A stretch of DNA of 8,118 bases from contig RFHN01000100.1 in assembly GCA_003695835.1 (NCBI GenBank), positions 1-8,118 of the forward strand, read 5' to 3'. Below the pieces are notes generated by a model. The model saw nothing but the letters and a program-made list of their open reading frames with translations, did no database searches and was not told the origin of the DNA. This DNA comes from Armatimonadota bacterium. Its GTDB lineage: Bacteria > Armatimonadota > Fimbriimonadia > Fimbriimonadales > ATM1. Below, one piece after another: positions 6,171 through 8,118 of the stretch (positions within the stretch are counted from its first letter, which is position 1; each line of letters begins with the position of its first letter). A program made the translations under genes and the position numbers.

Positions 6171-6938
6171 CTATCCCTCCGGCCGTTCGGTTTCGTTCAG
6201 GCGCTGCTCGAGTTCGCTCAGTTCGGATTCGACGTCTCCCGTGGTCTCGGTGACCGGGTTGGACTCTTGGGAAGCCTGCGACAATCCAAGCCGCTCTTCG
6301 AGCTGTTTCAGCTCCTCTTCTGCTTGGTAGTCGATCGCTTGATCCTCCATCTGCATGACTTTGCCCTGAATGCTGCTCTGCATGAGCTCTTGGCGCGCGG
6401 CTGCTTCGCTCTTGGCCTCCCGGATGCGTTCGGCCGCCGCTTCGAAGGTGCCGAACTGCGCTTCCGTGGTGAAGCCTTCGAGCGCCTTATTGATGGAGGT
6501 TTCGATCTGCGCCTGTTTGTACTGCGCCTTCATCGCCAGGGCTTCAGCGGTCTTCTTGCGGACCTCTTCCTCTTGACGGCGGATGGCCAGTTTCACCATT
6601 TCCACCGTTTCGTTTGCCTGAGCGAGCGAAACCTTCAAGCTCTCAAGCGTGGCGGCGTAGTTCGCCTTTTCTCGGAGGAATTGGCGCGCGAGGTCGCGGT
6701 TCCCTTGCTTGAGGGCCATGACCGCCTGCTGTTCGAGCTGGGCCACCTTTTGCTCATGCTCGTTGACCATGGCTTGGAGGTTGTTCCGCTGGGTGATCGC
6801 CTGAACGGCCTTCTCTTTGTTCGCGCGGAGAGCCTCCTGCATGTCCCTTCGAGCTTGGTCCAGCATGACGTCGGGATCCTCCAACCGGTTCATCATGCGG
6901 TTGAAGAGCGCTTTCAGCCAGTAGAAAAATCGTCTCAT
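6171..6938 (-). CDS. pspA: PspA/IM30 (Vipp1) family membrane-protecting protein
   Basis: This 255-aa member of the PspA/IM30 family is an ESCRT-III-like coiled-coil protein that assembles into rods or rings on the inner face of the membrane and limits proton leakage under stress. The N-terminus (MRRFFYWLKALFNRMMNRLE) is an amphipathic helix suited to membrane binding. The family signature EDPDVMLDQ follows at 20-28. Residues about 25-215 are almost entirely charged heptad-like helices (for example QRNNLQAMVNEHEQKVAQLEQQA). After about 220 there is an acidic tail (SELEQRLNETERPEG), making it longer than the roughly 222 aa of E. coli PspA and nearer the length of Vipp1. No pspB, pspC or pspF neighbour is seen, so regulation must differ from the enterobacterial phage-shock system. 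A TAGGGGG stretch 10 nt before the ATG is a weak ribosome site. It is the first gene of the four-gene minus operon and divergent from mscL. Confidence 0.93.
   Translation of the reverse strand: MRRFFYWLKALFNRMMNRLEDPDVMLDQARRDMQEALRANKEKAVQAITQRNNLQAMVNEHEQKVAQLEQQAVMALKQGNRDLARQFLREKANYAATLESLKVSLAQANETVEMVKLAIRRQEEEVRKKTAEALAMKAQYKQAQIETSINKALEGFTTEAQFGTFEAAAERIREAKSEAAARQELMQSSIQGKVMQMEDQAIDYQAEEELKQLEERLGLSQASQESNPVTETTGDVESELSELEQRLNETERPEG
6175..6180 (-). promoter_or_regulatory. Likely ribosome binding site of dacB
   Basis: The minus strand reads GGAGGG with an 11-nt spacer to the ATG at 6163, longer than optimal. It overlaps the last pspA codons and stop (TAG, 6171-6173), which suggests translational coupling of dacB to pspA. 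Confidence 0.5.
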
Positions 6939-6978
6939 GTTGTGCGTGCCCCCTACCTACCGAAGAGGTGGTGCCGAG

Positions 6979-6986
6979 ATTATACT
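6979..6986. promoter_or_regulatory. Overlapping divergent -10-like elements between pspA and mscL
   Basis: Within the 148-bp divergent gap, bases 6979-6984 read TATAAT on the minus strand, a perfect -10 placed 40 nt before the pspA ATG. Bases 6981-6986 read TATACT on the + strand, 5 of 6, about 100 nt before the mscL ATG. The two share four bases. No good -35 box stands at 16-18 bp for either, so an alternative or activator-dependent sigma factor is possible. The minus-strand element is the better supported. Confidence 0.38.
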
Positions 6987-7015
6987 ACCCATGCGGAGGG
7001 CTCCGGGATTCAAAA

Positions 7016-7062
7016 CCAGGGAACCTTTCGGGCCAACGGCTCGTCACACGAGCGGTCCCTGG
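7016..7062 (+). ncRNA. Potential structured leader of the mscL mRNA
   Basis: CCAGGGA (7016-7022) pairs perfectly with TCCCTGG (7056-7062). Inside this, GCTCGT (7039-7044) pairs perfectly with ACGAGC (7048-7053) across a 3-nt loop, giving a closing stem with a nested hairpin. It lies 25-70 nt before the mscL ATG. No known riboswitch or leader family is recognised. It could regulate translation, be a binding site on DNA, or be chance. Confidence 0.3.
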
Positions 7063-7086
7063 CTGGTTTCCGGGGCGAGAGGAAAG

Positions 7087-7557
7087 ATGCTGAAAGAGTT
7101 CAAAGAATTCGCATTGAAGGGAAACATGGTGGACATGGCCGTCGGGATCGTGATCGGCGCCGCGTTCACCTCGATCGTCAATTCGCTGGTCAAGGACATA
7201 CTGACGCCGTTCATCGGTTTGCTCACGGGCGGCGTGGACTTCTCCCAGAAGTTCCTCGTGCTCAAGGAAGGGGCTGAACCAGGCCCTTACCGGACGATCG
7301 AAGAGGCGACGAAGGCGGGAGCGGTAACGATGAACTACGGCTTGTTCCTCAACGCTGTGATCAGTTTCCTGATCGTCTCGTTTGTTCTCTTCCTACTGGT
7401 GCGCGGAATGAACCGGCTGAAGGCGTTAAGGGAAGAGGAGGAGGCGCAGGCCGCTCCAACGACCAAGACGTGTCCTTACTGCAAGATGGATGTGCCGATC
7501 GAAGCGGTGCGGTGCGGATACTGCACGTCTGAACTCACAGCCGAGGCGAGTGCTTAG
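7087..7557 (+). CDS. mscL: Large-conductance mechanosensitive channel MscL with C-terminal zinc ribbon
   Basis: This 156-aa inner-membrane channel opens under membrane tension to release solutes on hypo-osmotic shock. The N-terminus is classic MscL (FKEFALKGNMVDMAVGIV), followed by the pore-lining TM1 at about 15-44 with the Gly/Ala pattern VGIVIGAAF and then KDILTPFIGLL. The periplasmic loop (about 46-82) is somewhat longer than in E. coli MscL. NYGLFLNAV leads into TM2 (about 88-106), and the amphipathic end is RGMNRLKALREEEE. In place of a simple cytoplasmic helix end there is an added CPYC-(10 residues)-CGYC unit with cysteines 129, 132, 143 and 146, a rubredoxin-like zinc ribbon. The ATG at 7087 has GAGAGGA shortly upstream and gives the family's usual start. 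The frame stays open upstream to an ATG at 6937, but those residues look unlike MscL. It is divergent from pspA. Confidence 0.95.
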   Translation: MLKEFKEFALKGNMVDMAVGIVIGAAFTSIVNSLVKDILTPFIGLLTGGVDFSQKFLVLKEGAEPGPYRTIEEATKAGAVTMNYGLFLNAVISFLIVSFVLFLLVRGMNRLKALREEEEAQAAPTTKTCPYCKMDVPIEAVRCGYCTSELTAEASA

Positions 7558-7570
7558 TCGCAAGACTGGG
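7553..7570 (+). terminator. Small hairpin at the mscL stop codon
   Basis: CTTAGTC (7553-7559) can pair with GACTGGG (7564-7570) around a GCAA tetraloop, with two G-U pairs. It covers the mscL stop and fills the 13-bp gap before the convergent hydrolase stop. There is no T-run after it, so termination is doubtful. Confidence 0.2.
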
Positions 7571-8118
7571 TTACTCCGATGGTGTACCGCTCGCAGGCGC
7601 GTTGCCGTCGAGCCCGCCAAGCCAACCTAATGTGTGCTGCGCCACTTGGCGCGCGCGCCGTCCCAGAAGAGGCCCGACGTGGCTCATCTCTCGGTACTCG
7701 ACGAAGTCCGCGCTCGCCCACGCCGCGAGCCGCTGGCTCACATCAGGCGGGATGTCCGTATCTTTGTCGGACGCGATGACAAGAACGGGGCAGGACGGTT
7801 TGCGCACTTCGATGCCGGCGCGGAGCACCCGGACGACGGCCCCCGACTCGTCCCGCCACCGTTCGTGAGCCCACAGAATCACCTCTTCGTCGCTGTCCCA
7901 GAGGGCCTCCCGCGTGTCCTGCAAGGGGCCGTTTGCCCAGGGGATGACGTCGGGGATGGGAGTCTCTTTGGGCGTCCATTCCACGCCCTTGGGAGGAACA
8001 CTGTTGACCAGAATCAAGGCAGTGGGCCGCAAAGTTTCCGCCGCTTTCAGTACAAGTATGCCGCCCATACTTGCACCAATCAGGATGAATTTTTCGTTGG
8101 CTGGAGCCTGTTTCCGGA
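7571..8118 (-). CDS. Alpha/beta hydrolase, N-terminus outside the window
   Basis: The frame is open from the right edge to TAA at 7571-7573. The ATG at 8068 is internal, because the codons before it read RKQAPANEKFILIGAS and complete the nucleophile elbow GASMGG, with the serine codon at 8069-8071. About 180 residues are visible. The C-terminal part holds a strand, VLVIASDKDTDIPP, whose second or third Asp fits the catalytic acid position (pattern GxxDxxVP), and EMSHVGPLLG with the probable catalytic His. This completes a Ser-Asp-His triad. The region between the elbow and the acid is short, so there is at most a small lid. The protein is probably a cytoplasmic esterase, thioesterase or similar; no signal peptide can be judged because the start is missing. 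The substrate is unknown. It converges on mscL with 13 bp between stop codons. Confidence 0.85.
   Translation of the reverse strand, partial: RKQAPANEKFILIGASMGGILVLKAAETLRPTALILVNSVPPKGVEWTPKETPIPDVIPWANGPLQDTREALWDSDEEVILWAHERWRDESGAVVRVLRAGIEVRKPSCPVLVIASDKDTDIPPDVSQRLAAWASADFVEYREMSHVGPLLGRRARQVAQHTLGWLGGLDGNAPASGTPSE

Noticed and set aside
7003..7062. tRNA gene upstream of mscL suggested by GGGATTCAAAACC and paired stems
   Set aside because: The arms do not fit a cloverleaf: there is no 7-bp acceptor at the right distance, no T-loop consensus and no anticodon stem.
6937..7086. 50-residue extension of MscL to the ATG at 6937
   Set aside because: It would cover the divergent control region and the inverted repeats, encodes a Pro/Arg/Gly-rich stretch unlike MscL, and the ATG at 7087 gives the standard N-terminus.
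6111..7277. Long + strand open frame (388 codons) opposite pspA and the dacB start
   Set aside because: It is the antisense of the Glu/Gln/Lys-rich coiled-coil pspA gene, which yields Leu/Phe-rich runs without stops. It also overlaps mscL, and its product resembles nothing.

Overview
This is an ordinary-looking chromosomal stretch from a GC-rich, probably diderm bacterium. All eight genes are housekeeping or envelope genes. I see no rRNA, tRNA, CRISPR array, insertion sequence or prophage gene. The phylum cannot be fixed from the sequence. A promoter directly against the uvrD/pcrA start codon (a leaderless arrangement), together with perfect Shine-Dalgarno sites on the coupled genes, would fit groups such as Armatimonadota or Deinococcota. 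That is a weak inference.

Layout from left to right. The 3' end of an unrecognised + strand gene (1-319) converges on a small membrane-anchored J-domain protein (363-860, minus). Next come a PcrA/UvrD-type helicase (952-3186, minus) and an intergenic 9-bp tandem repeat array (3213-3266). A tightly packed minus-strand operon follows, in transcription order: pspA/IM30-like (6171-6938), dacB-type D-alanyl-D-alanine carboxypeptidase (4814-6163), Bcp peroxiredoxin (4390-4848) and a cystathionine gamma-synthase/lyase family enzyme (3270-4406). The operon's gaps are 7 bp, a 35-bp overlap and a 17-bp overlap. Divergent from pspA is an MscL channel with a C-terminal zinc ribbon (7087-7557, +). Convergent with it is the 3' part of an alpha/beta hydrolase gene that runs off the right edge (7571-8118, minus).

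The central theme is envelope maintenance. PspA shields the inner membrane, DacB trims peptidoglycan, MscL vents osmotic pressure, and Bcp with the PLP enzyme handles peroxides and sulfur amino acids. The joint regulation of pspA and mscL from one 148-bp divergent region is inferred from layout only. I found no convincing novel multi-gene system. The points most worth a second look are the MscL zinc ribbon, the 9-bp repeat array, the structured mscL leader, the nested overlapping starts of the operon, and the apparent leaderless uvrD start.
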